A stretch of DNA of 64,000 bases from Lysobacter changpingensis. Its GTDB lineage: Bacteria; Pseudomonadota; Gammaproteobacteria; Xanthomonadales; Xanthomonadaceae. Each line of letters opens with the position of its first letter. Position 1 is the stretch's first letter. Of the stretch, positions 43,402 to 52,170 are shown piece after piece. The notes beneath the pieces were generated by a model, which made no database searches, was not told the DNA's origin, and saw only the letters and a program-made list of their open reading frames with translations. The stretch covers positions 1,240,001 through 1,304,000 of the forward strand of contig NZ_JADWPE010000003.1 in NCBI RefSeq assembly GCF_017308985.1, read 5' to 3'. A program made the position numbers and the translations under genes.

Positions 43402-46400
43402 ATGACCTTGAAGACCACCCAGCTCCGCGACGCGATCACCTTCGCGCTCGCGGTGGGCACCACCGCGGCAGCCGGCACCGGCATCGCCTTCGCCCAGGAA
43501 GGCGAGAAAGCCACGACCCTCGACCGCATCGAGGTGACCGGTTCGCGCATCAAGCGCGCCGACATCGAAACGTCCCAGCCGATCTTCTCGCTGAGCCGCG
43601 ACGACATCACGGCGCAGGGCCTGACCTCCGTCGGCGACGTGATCCAGAACATCACCGCCAACGGCTCCACGCTCAACAGCACCTACAACAACGGCGGCAA
43701 CGGCGAGACGCGCGTCAACCTGCGCAACCTCGGCTCCAACCGCACGCTGGTGCTGGTCAACGGCCGTCGCTGGGTCGGTGGCACGGGCCTGGGCGGCGCG
43801 GTCGACCTCAACACCATCCCGACCGCCGCGGTCGAGCGCATCGAAGTGCTGAAGGACGGCGCCTCGACGATCTACGGTTCGGACGCCATCGCCGGCGTGG
43901 TCAACGTGATCCTGCGCCAGAACTTCGAAGGCGCCGAAGCCAACGCCTACATCGGCCAGTTCGACAAGGGCGACGGCACGCGCCAGGCGTACGACTTCAT
44001 CATCGGCACGAGCGGCGACCGCTTCTCGGCGATGCTGGGCTACGGCTACGTCAAGGAAGAGCCGGTCATGGCCGGCGACCGCTACATCTCGAAGGAGCCG
44101 ACCTACACCACCGGCAACTTCTTCGGTTCCGGCACCAGCCCGAACGGCCGCTTCGGCTTCGGCGAAGGCTGCGACCGCGTCACCGCCGACGGCACGCCGC
44201 TGTACCTGGACGCCGATGGCAACCTGACGACCGACGTCACCGACACGCGCGCACAGGTCGCACGCGGCGGCAAGGCACCGGGCGAGCGGTGCGTCGCGGG
44301 CACCATCACCTACGACGGCGCCGGCACCCCGGCCCGCCCGTACGTGCCGGGCGTGGACGCGTACAACTTCGCTCCCGAGAACTACCTGCTGACGCCGCAG
44401 GAACGCCGCTCGGTCTTCGGCAACGCCTCGGTCGACATCACCGACGACGTCCGTTTCAAGACCACGGTGACCTACAACGAGCGCATCTCCGAGCAGCTGC
44501 TCGCCGCGATGCCGGTCACCCTCGGCCAGCCGGTTGCCGGCACGCCGTCGGGCACGGTCGTCATCGATGCGGACAACGCCTACAACCCGTTCGACGAAGA
44601 CGTCACCCGCATCAGCCGTCGCACGACGGAGACCGGCGGTCGTTCGTTCAACCAGGACGTGCGCACCTTCGCGATGTCGGCCGGCCTGGAAGGCACGCTG
44701 AACTTCGCCGAGAAGTACTTCGACTGGGAAGCGGGCTACTTCCGCGGCCAGAACAAGGCGAACAACACCACCTTCGGCCTGTTCAACGTCGAAGCGCTGC
44801 GCAACGCGCTGGGCCCGTCGTTCGTCGACGCCGACGGCACGCTCAAGTGCGGCACCTCGGCCGATACCGTCATCGACGGCTGCGTCCCGATGAACTTCCT
44901 CGGCGGCGTGGGCGGCATCACCCAGGAAATGCTGGACTACTCGACGTTCACTGCGCACGACGAGTACAGCTACACCCAGCAGTCCTACTACGCCAACATC
45001 AGCGGCGACCTGTTCGCGCTGCCGGGCGGCCCGCTGGGCTTCTCGTTCGGCCTGGAACACCGCACCGAAGACGGCTACGACTCGCCGGACGCGCTGATCA
45101 ACTCCGGCAGCACCACGGGCAACGCGCGCACCGCGACCGCCGGTGGCTACAAGCTGGACGAGGCCTACCTCGAACTGGCCGTGCCGGTGCTGAGCGACGT
45201 GCCGTTCGCCAAGCTGCTCGACTTCTCGCTGGCGACGCGCTACTCGGATTACTCGAACTTCGGCGACACGCTCAACAGCAAGTTCGGTTTCCGCTGGAAG
45301 CCGATCGAGGACCTGCTGGTCCGCGGCAACTGGTCGGAAGGCTTCCGTGCTCCGTCCATCGCCGAGCTGTTCGCCGGCCAGGCCGACTCGTTCCCGACCC
45401 TGTCCGATCCCTGCAACAGCTCCAACTTCGGAACGCTGGCACCGCAGGCGCAGCAGCGCTGCCTGGCCGAAGGCGTGCCGAACGGTGGCTACCGCCAGGA
45501 CAGCCAGCAGATCCGCATCACCGTCGGCGGCAATCCGGACCTGATGCCCGAGAAGGCCGAGTCGACCACGTTCGGCTTCGTCTACAGCCCGAGCTACGTC
45601 GAAGGCCTGGATATCTCGCTGGACTGGTGGAAGATCAAGATCGAGGACGCGATCACCACCATCGGCGGCGAGACCATCATCCAGCAGTGCGTGGACTCCG
45701 GCGGCAGCGGCCAGACCTGCGGCCTGTACACGCGCCAGTCTGACGGCAACATCCTGACGCTGATCAACACCACCACGAACATCGGTGGCACCAAGGTCGA
45801 AGGTTACGACCTGACCATCGGCTACCGCCTGCCGGAAACCGCGTGGGGCAAGTTCAGCTTCACGTGGGACACGACCTACCTGGCCGAGCAGATGGACGAC
45901 ATCGACGGCGACGGCGTCTACGGCGAGGACAACCAGATCGCTCCGGCGATCGGCCAGCCGCTGCACTACAACGAAGGCGGCAACCTCGTCGGCGAGTACC
46001 TGCAGAACGACAACAAGTGGCGCATCCGTTCGAACCTCATGGCCCGTTGGGAACTGGGCGACTGGGGCGCGACCTGGAGCGTGCGCTACTACTCGTCGCA
46101 GGACGAGGCGTGCAGCCCGGCGTACGAGGAGTACGGCTTCGGTTACCTGTGCACCGACGGCGACCGCCGGGTCGGCATCCCGACCGACGCCAACAACAAC
46201 GGCGTGTGGGACGGCGTGGGCGGCGGCGACACGATCGAGTCGATCCTGGAGCCGCAGCACCACATCGGCGCGACCACCTACCACGACGTTTCGGTGTACT
46301 GGAACGCCCCGTGGAACGCGAAGATCGCCGTCGGCGTCAACAACCTGTTCGACAAGAACCCGCCGATCGTGCTCAACGCGTTCGCCAACACCTTCGATCC

Positions 46401-46455
46401 TCAGTACGAACTGCCGGGCCAGTTCATCTACTTCCGTTACTCGCAGAAGTTCTGA
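43402..46455 (+). CDS. TonB-dependent receptor 2
   Basis: A 1017-residue outer-membrane receptor. A signal peptide (FALAVGTTAAAGTGIAFAQE) precedes a TLDRIEVTGSRIKRADIETSQPIF start, and the plug has RNLGSNRTLVLVNGRRWVGG and VERIEVLKDGASTIYGSD. The barrel ends FIYFRYSQKF with the terminal Phe needed for BAM-assisted insertion. It is strikingly similar to receptor 3 over most of its length, but differs in an extracellular-loop region around residues 235-320. The first ten codons and ribosome site are shared with receptor 1. The substrate is unknown. Confidence 0.93.
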   Translation: MTLKTTQLRDAITFALAVGTTAAAGTGIAFAQEGEKATTLDRIEVTGSRIKRADIETSQPIFSLSRDDITAQGLTSVGDVIQNITANGSTLNSTYNNGGNGETRVNLRNLGSNRTLVLVNGRRWVGGTGLGGAVDLNTIPTAAVERIEVLKDGASTIYGSDAIAGVVNVILRQNFEGAEANAYIGQFDKGDGTRQAYDFIIGTSGDRFSAMLGYGYVKEEPVMAGDRYISKEPTYTTGNFFGSGTSPNGRFGFGEGCDRVTADGTPLYLDADGNLTTDVTDTRAQVARGGKAPGERCVAGTITYDGAGTPARPYVPGVDAYNFAPENYLLTPQERRSVFGNASVDITDDVRFKTTVTYNERISEQLLAAMPVTLGQPVAGTPSGTVVIDADNAYNPFDEDVTRISRRTTETGGRSFNQDVRTFAMSAGLEGTLNFAEKYFDWEAGYFRGQNKANNTTFGLFNVEALRNALGPSFVDADGTLKCGTSADTVIDGCVPMNFLGGVGGITQEMLDYSTFTAHDEYSYTQQSYYANISGDLFALPGGPLGFSFGLEHRTEDGYDSPDALINSGSTTGNARTATAGGYKLDEAYLELAVPVLSDVPFAKLLDFSLATRYSDYSNFGDTLNSKFGFRWKPIEDLLVRGNWSEGFRAPSIAELFAGQADSFPTLSDPCNSSNFGTLAPQAQQRCLAEGVPNGGYRQDSQQIRITVGGNPDLMPEKAESTTFGFVYSPSYVEGLDISLDWWKIKIEDAITTIGGETIIQQCVDSGGSGQTCGLYTRQSDGNILTLINTTTNIGGTKVEGYDLTIGYRLPETAWGKFSFTWDTTYLAEQMDDIDGDGVYGEDNQIAPAIGQPLHYNEGGNLVGEYLQNDNKWRIRSNLMARWELGDWGATWSVRYYSSQDEACSPAYEEYGFGYLCTDGDRRVGIPTDANNNGVWDGVGGGDTIESILEPQHHIGATTYHDVSVYWNAPWNAKIAVGVNNLFDKNPPIVLNAFANTFDPQYELPGQFIYFRYSQKF

Positions 46456-46494
46456 GTCGATCTCCCGATCGGTACTTGCTCCACTGCACCGCTT

Positions 46495-46522
46495 CTACGG
46501 CCCCTCACGGGGCCGTAGTTTT
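46495..46522 (+). terminator. Terminator of TonB receptor gene 2
   Basis: CTACGGCCCC-TCAC-GGGGCCGTAG followed by TTTTG: a perfect 10-bp stem 39 bases after the stop codon. The CTACGG/CCGTAG ends recur in the terminator of receptor gene 3. Confidence 0.9.
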
Positions 46523-46569
46523 GTCTGGACGTTGCAGGAATGAAACGTCGGACGTTCAGGAAGTTGAAG

Positions 46570-46635
46570 ATTAACAACACTTTAAGTATTCGCTCCGCAG
46601 GTCTAACATCGGCCCGACCTTGCCGGATTTGGCGT
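46570..46635 (+). promoter_or_regulatory. Promoter/leader module of TonB receptor gene 3
   Basis: ATTAAC at 46570, -10-like TAACAT at 46604-46609, hairpin CCTTGCCGGATTTGGCGT at 46618-46635. Spacing to the -10 box equals that of the other two modules to within a base. A GTTCCC-CT-GGGAAC hairpin replaces their CCCATGGG. Confidence 0.68.
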
Positions 46636-46696
46636 GGTTTTTTGCTCCGCCCGGCGGGTTCCCCTGGGAACACCTGAGACCGACTTGGAGAGAGCG

Positions 46697-49600
46697 ATGA
46701 ATCCGAAAACAACGAAGCTCCGGGACGCCATTCGCGTGACACTGGCCCTCGGCACGACGACGGCCGCCGGCATGGGCGCAGCACAGGCCCAGGATCCGGC
46801 CCCGCCCCCGGCTTCCAACCAGGAAGCCACGACCCTCGATCGCATCGAAGTGACGGGTTCGCGCATCAAGCGCGCGGACATCGAAACCTCGCAGCCGATC
46901 TTCTCGCTCAGCCGCGACGACATCACGGCGCAGGGCCTCACCTCCGTCGGCGACGTCATCCAGAACATCACCGCCAACGGCTCCACGCTCAACACCACCT
47001 TCAACAACGGCGGCAACGGCGATACCGGCGTGAGCCTGCGCAACCTCGGCGCGAACCGCACGCTGGTGCTGGTCAACGGCCGTCGCTGGGTCGGTGGCGC
47101 ATCGGGCACCGGCCTGGGCGGCCAGGTCGACCTGAACTCCATCCCGACCGCCGCGGTGGAACGCATCGAAGTGCTGAAGGACGGCGCCTCGGCGATCTAC
47201 GGTTCCGATGCGATCGCCGGCGTGGTCAACGTGATCCTGCGGCAGAACTTCGAGGGCGCAGAAGCCAACGCCTACATCGGCATGTACGACAAGGGCGACG
47301 GTTTCCGCCAGTCCTACGACTTCACCATCGGCACCAGCGGCGACCGCTTCTCGGCGATGCTGGGCTACGGCTACGTCAAGGAAGAGCCGGTCATGGCCGG
47401 CGACCGCTACATCTCCAAGGAGCCGATCTACACCACCGGTGCGGCGCTGGGCGGCAGCTCGACCACGCCCAACGGCAACTTCTCGGTGCGGTTCGGCGAG
47501 TGCTTCACCGATCCGGCCGATCCGGACTCGGCCACGCGCTGCCGTCCCGACGGCACGCCCGGCAGCTTCACCTACGATCCCGGTGCCGGTGCCGCCAACT
47601 GGCGGAACTTCACCAACAACGACATCTACAACTTCGCGCCCGACAACTACCTGCTCACGCCGCAGGAGCGCCGCTCGGTGTTCGGCAACGCGTCGGTGGA
47701 CATCACCGACGACATCCGCTTCAAGACCACGCTGACCTACAACGAGCGCCAGTCCGAGCAGTTGCTCGCGGCCATGCCGATCACCCTCGGCGTGCCGGTC
47801 GCCGGCACCAACGCCGGCAACGTGGTCATCAGCGCCGACAGCATCTACAACCCGTTCGGCGAGGACATCGACTGGGTGCAGCGCCGCGCCGTGGAAACCG
47901 GCGGCCGCCGCTTCGAGCAGGACGTGCGGACCTTCGCGATGAACGCCGGGTTCGAAGGCACGCTCAACTTTTCCGAGAAGTACTACGACTGGGAAGCGGG
48001 CTACTTCTACGGCCGCAACAAGGCCAACAACACGACCAACGGCCTGTTCAACGTCATCTCGCTGGGCAACGCGCTGGGGCCGTCGTTCATCGATGCCGAT
48101 GGCACCCCGACCTGCGGCACGCCCGACGCGCCGATCGCCGGCTGCGTCCCGATGAACATGCTCGGCGGCGTGGGCAGCATCACGCAGGAGATGCTCGACT
48201 ACACCACCTTCGTCGCGCACGACGAGTACAGCTACACACAGAAGACCTACTACGCCAACATCGGCGGCGATCTGTTCAACCTGCCGGGCGGGCCGCTGGG
48301 GTTCTCCGTCGGTTACGAGCACCGCAGCGAGGACGGCTACGATTCGCCCGACGCGCTCATCAATTCCGGCAACACGACCGGCAACGCGCGCACCGCGACC
48401 AGTGGCGGCTACACCGTCGACGAAGCGTACCTGGAACTGGCGATCCCCGTGCTGGCCGACGTGACCGGTGCGCAACTGCTGGACTTCTCGGTCGCCACGC
48501 GCTGGTCGGACTACAGCAACTTCGGCGACACGCTCAACAGCAAGTTCGGTTTCCGCTGGAAGCCGATCGAGGACCTGCTGATCCGCGGCAACTGGTCGGA
48601 AGGCTTCCGTGCGCCGTCGATCGCCGAACTGTTCGCAGGCCAGGCCGACTCGTTCCCGCAGGTCAGCGATCCCTGCAACCAGACCAACTTCGGGAACCAG
48701 ACGCCGCCCGCGCAGGCCCGCTGCCGCGCCGAAGGCGTGCCCGATGGCGGCTACGCGCAGAACAACACGCAGATCCGCATCACGATCGGCGGCAACCCGA
48801 ACCTGCAGCCGGAGAAGGCCGAATCGACCACCGCCGGCTTCGTCTACAGCCCGAGCTTCGTCGAAGGCCTCGACGTTTCGCTGGACTGGTGGAAGATCAA
48901 GATCGAGGACGCGATCACCACCGTCGGCGCCGCGCCGATCATCCAGCAGTGCATCGACTCCGGCGGCACCGGGCCGACGTGCGACCTGTATTCGCGCCAG
49001 CCGGGCGGCGAGATCCTCACGCTGCTCAACACCACGGTGAACATCGGCGGCACCAAGGTCGAGGGCTGGGACATGACGGTGAGCTACCGCCTGCCCGAGA
49101 CCGCGTGGGGCAAGTTCAGCTTCACCTGGGACACGACCTACCTGTCGGAATACCTCAACGACAACGACGGCGACGGCATCTACGGCGAGGACATCTTCCA
49201 GGAGCCGGCCATCGGCGCCGAGATGGCCGCCAACGAAGGCGGCAACCTCGTCGGCGAGTACGACGGCCCGAACCTGCTGAACTACTGGCGCCTGCGTTCG
49301 AACCTGGCGGCGCGCTGGGAGATGGGCGACTGGGGCGCGACCTGGAACGTGCGCTACTACGACGACCAGACCGAGCCCTGCCAGACCTTCGAGGACTACG
49401 GCTACGGCTGGTTGTGCACGACCACGGACCGCTTCCGCAGCATTCCGACCGATGCCAACGGCAACGGCATCTGGGACGGCACGGCCGGCGGCGACGACTT
49501 CACCGTGGTGGCGGCCAACGAGCACCACGTCGGAGCGGCGACCTACCACGACGTCAGCGTGTACTGGAACGCGCCGTGGAACGCGAAGGTGACGGTGGGT

Positions 49601-49720
49601 GTCAACAACATCTTCGACAAGGGCCCGCCGGTCGCCTACACCTCGTTCGCCAACTCGTTCGATCCGCAGTACGACCTGCCGGGACAGTTCGTCTACTTCC
49701 GCTATTCGCAGAAGTTCTGA
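46697..49720 (+). CDS. TonB-dependent receptor 3
   Basis: A 1007-residue outer-membrane receptor, paralogue of receptor 2. The signal peptide ends AAQAQD, followed by a Pro-rich linker; plug motifs RNLGANRTLVLVNGRRWVGG and VERIEVLKDGASAIYGSDAIAGV and the terminal strand FVYFRYSQKF match. Differences from receptor 2 cluster in one predicted loop (after KEPIYTTG up to NFAPDNYLL) and near the end of the barrel (WDGTAGGDDF). This is the pattern of duplication followed by ligand-binding divergence. The start follows GGAGAGAGCG. Confidence 0.93.
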   Translation: MNPKTTKLRDAIRVTLALGTTTAAGMGAAQAQDPAPPPASNQEATTLDRIEVTGSRIKRADIETSQPIFSLSRDDITAQGLTSVGDVIQNITANGSTLNTTFNNGGNGDTGVSLRNLGANRTLVLVNGRRWVGGASGTGLGGQVDLNSIPTAAVERIEVLKDGASAIYGSDAIAGVVNVILRQNFEGAEANAYIGMYDKGDGFRQSYDFTIGTSGDRFSAMLGYGYVKEEPVMAGDRYISKEPIYTTGAALGGSSTTPNGNFSVRFGECFTDPADPDSATRCRPDGTPGSFTYDPGAGAANWRNFTNNDIYNFAPDNYLLTPQERRSVFGNASVDITDDIRFKTTLTYNERQSEQLLAAMPITLGVPVAGTNAGNVVISADSIYNPFGEDIDWVQRRAVETGGRRFEQDVRTFAMNAGFEGTLNFSEKYYDWEAGYFYGRNKANNTTNGLFNVISLGNALGPSFIDADGTPTCGTPDAPIAGCVPMNMLGGVGSITQEMLDYTTFVAHDEYSYTQKTYYANIGGDLFNLPGGPLGFSVGYEHRSEDGYDSPDALINSGNTTGNARTATSGGYTVDEAYLELAIPVLADVTGAQLLDFSVATRWSDYSNFGDTLNSKFGFRWKPIEDLLIRGNWSEGFRAPSIAELFAGQADSFPQVSDPCNQTNFGNQTPPAQARCRAEGVPDGGYAQNNTQIRITIGGNPNLQPEKAESTTAGFVYSPSFVEGLDVSLDWWKIKIEDAITTVGAAPIIQQCIDSGGTGPTCDLYSRQPGGEILTLLNTTVNIGGTKVEGWDMTVSYRLPETAWGKFSFTWDTTYLSEYLNDNDGDGIYGEDIFQEPAIGAEMAANEGGNLVGEYDGPNLLNYWRLRSNLAARWEMGDWGATWNVRYYDDQTEPCQTFEDYGYGWLCTTTDRFRSIPTDANGNGIWDGTAGGDDFTVVAANEHHVGAATYHDVSVYWNAPWNAKVTVGVNNIFDKGPPVAYTSFANSFDPQYDLPGQFVYFRYSQKF

Positions 49721-49747
49721 TCCGTCCCGCGCGCCATGCGTCACCCG

Positions 49748-49771
49748 CTACGGCCTCGCAAGAGGCCGTAG
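49748..49771 (+). terminator. Hairpin terminator of TonB receptor gene 3
   Basis: CTACGGCCTC-GCAA-GAGGCCGTAG is a perfect 10-bp stem with a GCAA tetraloop, followed by CTTCATC rather than a clean T run. It may be leaky, letting some transcription reach the 2OG oxygenase gene 46 bases downstream. Confidence 0.75.
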
Positions 49772-49816
49772 CTTCATCCGGCTACACTCCACCTTTCCAA
49801 CGCGCTCCGCGACCGC

Positions 49817-50476
49817 ATGGCCTTCGAGATCAGCCCCGTCTTTTCGGTTCCCTTCGCGCAGGACACGATGCCGGATGCGGCCGTGTTGAACGCGCAGCTG
49901 CGTGCGTTGATCCTCGCGCGCGAGGCGGAAGGCGCGCGCTACGCCAATCCCAATCCGTCGCTGAAGCAGCAGCCGGGCGTGTTCGAGAGCGACTTCAACC
50001 TGTTCGCCTGGCCGGAGGCGTGCATCCAGCAACTGCGCCAGTTCTGCTGGACCACGCTGGGCCGCACGATCGCCGACCTCAACGGCTATACGGCCGAGGA
50101 GATGAAGCGGCTGCAGATCTTCTCACACACCTGGTTCCATGTGACGCGCAATGGCGGCTTCACGATCAACCACACGCATCCGATGGCGTCGTGGTCGGGC
50201 GTGTACTGCGTCGATCCGGGCACCACGCCGGAGGATCGCCCCGAATCGGGCGTGCTGCGCTTCCACAACCCGCACCACTACAGCAACTATTTCCTCGACG
50301 CCGGCAACGCGCGGCTGCGCGCGCCGTACCACCACGGCACCTGGAACATCCGCTTCCAGGCCGGGCAACTGGTGCTGTTCCCGTCATGGCTGCAGCACGA
50401 GGTGATGCCGTTCTTCGGCGACGACGAGCGGATCACGATCGCGTTCAACTGCTGGTTCGGGATGAAGGACGGCTAG
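49817..50476 (+). CDS. Putative 2OG-Fe(II) oxygenase (TIGR02466-type)
   Basis: A 219-residue double-stranded beta-helix dioxygenase. NHTHPMASWSGVYCV places iron-binding histidine(s) at about 119-121, and the distal His is in FPSWLQHEVMPF near residue 194; the Arg of DERITIAFN should bind 2-oxoglutarate. The RPESGVLRFHNPHHYSNYF insert and overall length match the TIGR02466 family. Members commonly sit near TonB receptors and TPR-sulfotransferases, as here. The substrate is unknown. It follows receptor gene 3 on the same strand, 96 bases after its stop. Confidence 0.87.
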   Translation: MAFEISPVFSVPFAQDTMPDAAVLNAQLRALILAREAEGARYANPNPSLKQQPGVFESDFNLFAWPEACIQQLRQFCWTTLGRTIADLNGYTAEEMKRLQIFSHTWFHVTRNGGFTINHTHPMASWSGVYCVDPGTTPEDRPESGVLRFHNPHHYSNYFLDAGNARLRAPYHHGTWNIRFQAGQLVLFPSWLQHEVMPFFGDDERITIAFNCWFGMKDG

Positions 50477-50495
50477 GCGCTGTCGCTGTCGCTGT

Positions 50496-50571
50496 TGTAG
50501 CCCGGGTAAGCGAAGCGCACCCGGGTGGTTCTCGGCGCGTTCCCGGGTGCGCTTCGCTTACCCGGGCTACA
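50496..50571. repeat. REPIN-like palindromic element, copy 7
   Basis: TGTAGCCCGGGTAAGCGAAG...CCCGGGCTACA, both arms intact. It lies between the convergent oxygenase and DUF4097 genes, 20 bases beyond the oxygenase stop. Confidence 0.9.
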
Positions 50572-50604
50572 AATGCGCCCCCGTCGAATCGACCGGATAC
50601 GACA

Positions 50605-50632
50605 AACAAAACGGCCGCCCGAAGGCGGCCGT
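50605..50632 (-). terminator. Terminator at the end of the minus-strand pckG-DUF4097 run
   Basis: ACGGCCGCC-(4 nt)-GGCGGCCGT stem; on the minus strand it is followed by TTTGTTTGTC. It lies 26 bases after the DUF4097 stop. It is the first convincing minus-strand terminator seen downstream of pckG. Confidence 0.85.
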
Positions 50633-50657
50633 ATCCGTCATCCGACAACGCGGCGCC

Positions 50658-51572
50658 TCACTGCAACCGCAGCGTCGCATCCCCCGAGAAGCTCTCGATC
50701 GACACGTCGCCATCGCCGTTGCCGTAGCGGTGGTCGAAGCTGGATCCCGGACCGTGCTTCGGACGGTTGATCTGCGCACCCGGCGCACTGAGGTCGCCGC
50801 TGAAACTCTCGCCGCGCACGTTCGCCGACAGGGTCCGCGGCAGCGTCAGGTCGAGGTCGCCGCTGACGGTTTCCAGCATGATGCGGCCATTGGTGGCCAG
50901 CGCGGTGTTGATGCGGATGTCGCCGGAGACCGTGGAGCCCGACAGCTTCTGCACGCGCGTGCCGAGCGTGCCCACGTCGATGCGGCCGGAGACGGTTTCC
51001 ACGCTCACCTCGCCATCGAGGCGGCCGCGCAGGGTGAGGTCGCCGCTGACGGTTTCCGCGCTGACGCGGCTGGAGTTCACCGTCAGCATCAGGTCGCCGC
51101 TGACGCTGTCGAAATCGGCTTCGCGCGGCGCGGCAGCGACGGTGACCTCACCGCTGACCGATTCCACCGACAGCTCGTTCGACGCCACGCCTTCGACGTT
51201 GACGTCGGCCGAGACCACGTCGACTTCGAGATCCGCGCGGATCGGCACCATCACGCGCAGGTCCGTCGGCTCGCTCTTGTCGCCGCTGCCGAACATGGTG
51301 CCGTCGCGGTTGGGGTACTTCACGCGGATGCTGAGGTGTTCGCGGTCGCCGTCGATCTCCAGGCGCTCCACGCCCTGGCCGAGGCTGCCTTCGACCTTCA
51401 CCTCGGGCCTGTCCCATGCGCGCACCTGCACGCTGCCCTTGACGTTTTCGATCTCGACCCGGCCACGCGGGTCCAGCGGACGCGACTCGTTGATCGGCGT
51501 GGCGGCGAAGGCGCCGTGCGCCATCAGCAGGGCCAGGCCGAATGCGAGGCGTTGGAGGTGGGCGCGGATCAT
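50658..51572 (-). CDS. DUF4097-family exported beta-helical protein
   Basis: A 304-residue exported protein. After a signal peptide (LAFGLALLMAHGAFA) comes a regular series of short strands with repeated SVSGDL/TVSGDL motifs (VESVSGEV, DSVSGDLMLT, ETVSGDLTLR, ETVSGRIDV, STVSGDIRI, ETVSGDLDLT, ESFSGDL), a DUF4097 beta-solenoid. Such genes often lie with ECF sigma/anti-sigma pairs as the last gene of the operon, as here. It is possibly an envelope-stress sensor or structural protein. The function is not established. Confidence 0.85.
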   Translation of the reverse strand: MIRAHLQRLAFGLALLMAHGAFAATPINESRPLDPRGRVEIENVKGSVQVRAWDRPEVKVEGSLGQGVERLEIDGDREHLSIRVKYPNRDGTMFGSGDKSEPTDLRVMVPIRADLEVDVVSADVNVEGVASNELSVESVSGEVTVAAAPREADFDSVSGDLMLTVNSSRVSAETVSGDLTLRGRLDGEVSVETVSGRIDVGTLGTRVQKLSGSTVSGDIRINTALATNGRIMLETVSGDLDLTLPRTLSANVRGESFSGDLSAPGAQINRPKHGPGSSFDHRYGNGDGDVSIESFSGDATLRLQ

Positions 51573-51645
51573 GGACGTTCTCCGGGATTCTGGCTTCGGT
51601 TCTTGGAAATGGCGATGGAAAGGGTGCGTCATGGCGCGGCCGACC

Positions 51646-52170
51646 TCAGGCGTAGGCGAGGCGCTGCGCGAGTGCGAGGCGCCGGGCGTAGGTCTTGCGC
51701 AGCTGCTCCAGCAGCAGGCGCGAGTCGGGATCGCGCGCCAGCGCGTCGAGGATCAGCGCGGCGTTGCGGTCGAGTTCGTCGAAGGCCGGCTGCAGTTCCG
51801 CCGGCGGACGGCCCGATCCGACTTCGATCAGCGCGGCCTGGTACTGGCGCGCCATGCCCTGCGCTTCGAGCTGGACCAGCGAGGCCTGCGGACCGCGCGG
51901 CGCGCCGGGGTTCGTCGGCGTATTTCCGCCGGTGCGCCAGAAGCCGACCACGCCGACGGCCAGCGCCAGCGTGGCGGCCATCGCCACCGGCGCGAGCCAG
52001 CGCGGGCGCTGCGGCGCGACCTGGCGCGGCTGCGCCTGGATGCGTTCGGCGATGCCGGGCCACAGGTCGCGGCCGGGCGGTTCGTCGCGGCGCATCGCCC
52101 GAAGCTGCCAGCGCAGCGCGTCGGGCAACTCGTCGCGGCGGTCGTCTCCGGTGTCGTTGCGGATGTTCAT
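51646..52170 (-). CDS. Probable anti-sigma factor, single-pass membrane protein
   Basis: A 174-residue protein with a cytoplasmic N-terminus (about 65 residues, LRWQLRAMRRDEPPGRDLWPGIAERI), one transmembrane helix (LAPVAMAATLALAVGVVGFW) and a helical C-terminal domain with a conserved Leu/Ala/Arg-rich end. No HxxxCxxC zinc motif is seen. Topology and its overlap with the sigma gene (ATGA) point to an anti-sigma factor; the family is not otherwise recognised. Confidence 0.75.
   Translation of the reverse strand: MNIRNDTGDDRRDELPDALRWQLRAMRRDEPPGRDLWPGIAERIQAQPRQVAPQRPRWLAPVAMAATLALAVGVVGFWRTGGNTPTNPGAPRGPQASLVQLEAQGMARQYQAALIEVGSGRPPAELQPAFDELDRNAALILDALARDPDSRLLLEQLRKTYARRLALAQRLAYA

Noticed and set aside
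40008-46635. Fur or TonB-siderophore regulation of the receptors
   Set aside because: No GATAATGATAATC-like Fur box is visible and no siderophore genes adjoin; the receptors could take up glycans or peptides.
40041-49744. Three roughly 1000-residue open frames on the minus strand opposite the TonB receptor genes
   Set aside because: They are arginine/valine/histidine-rich, lack any recognisable domain or ribosome site, and mirror the receptors exactly; GC-rich codon usage keeps the antisense frame open.
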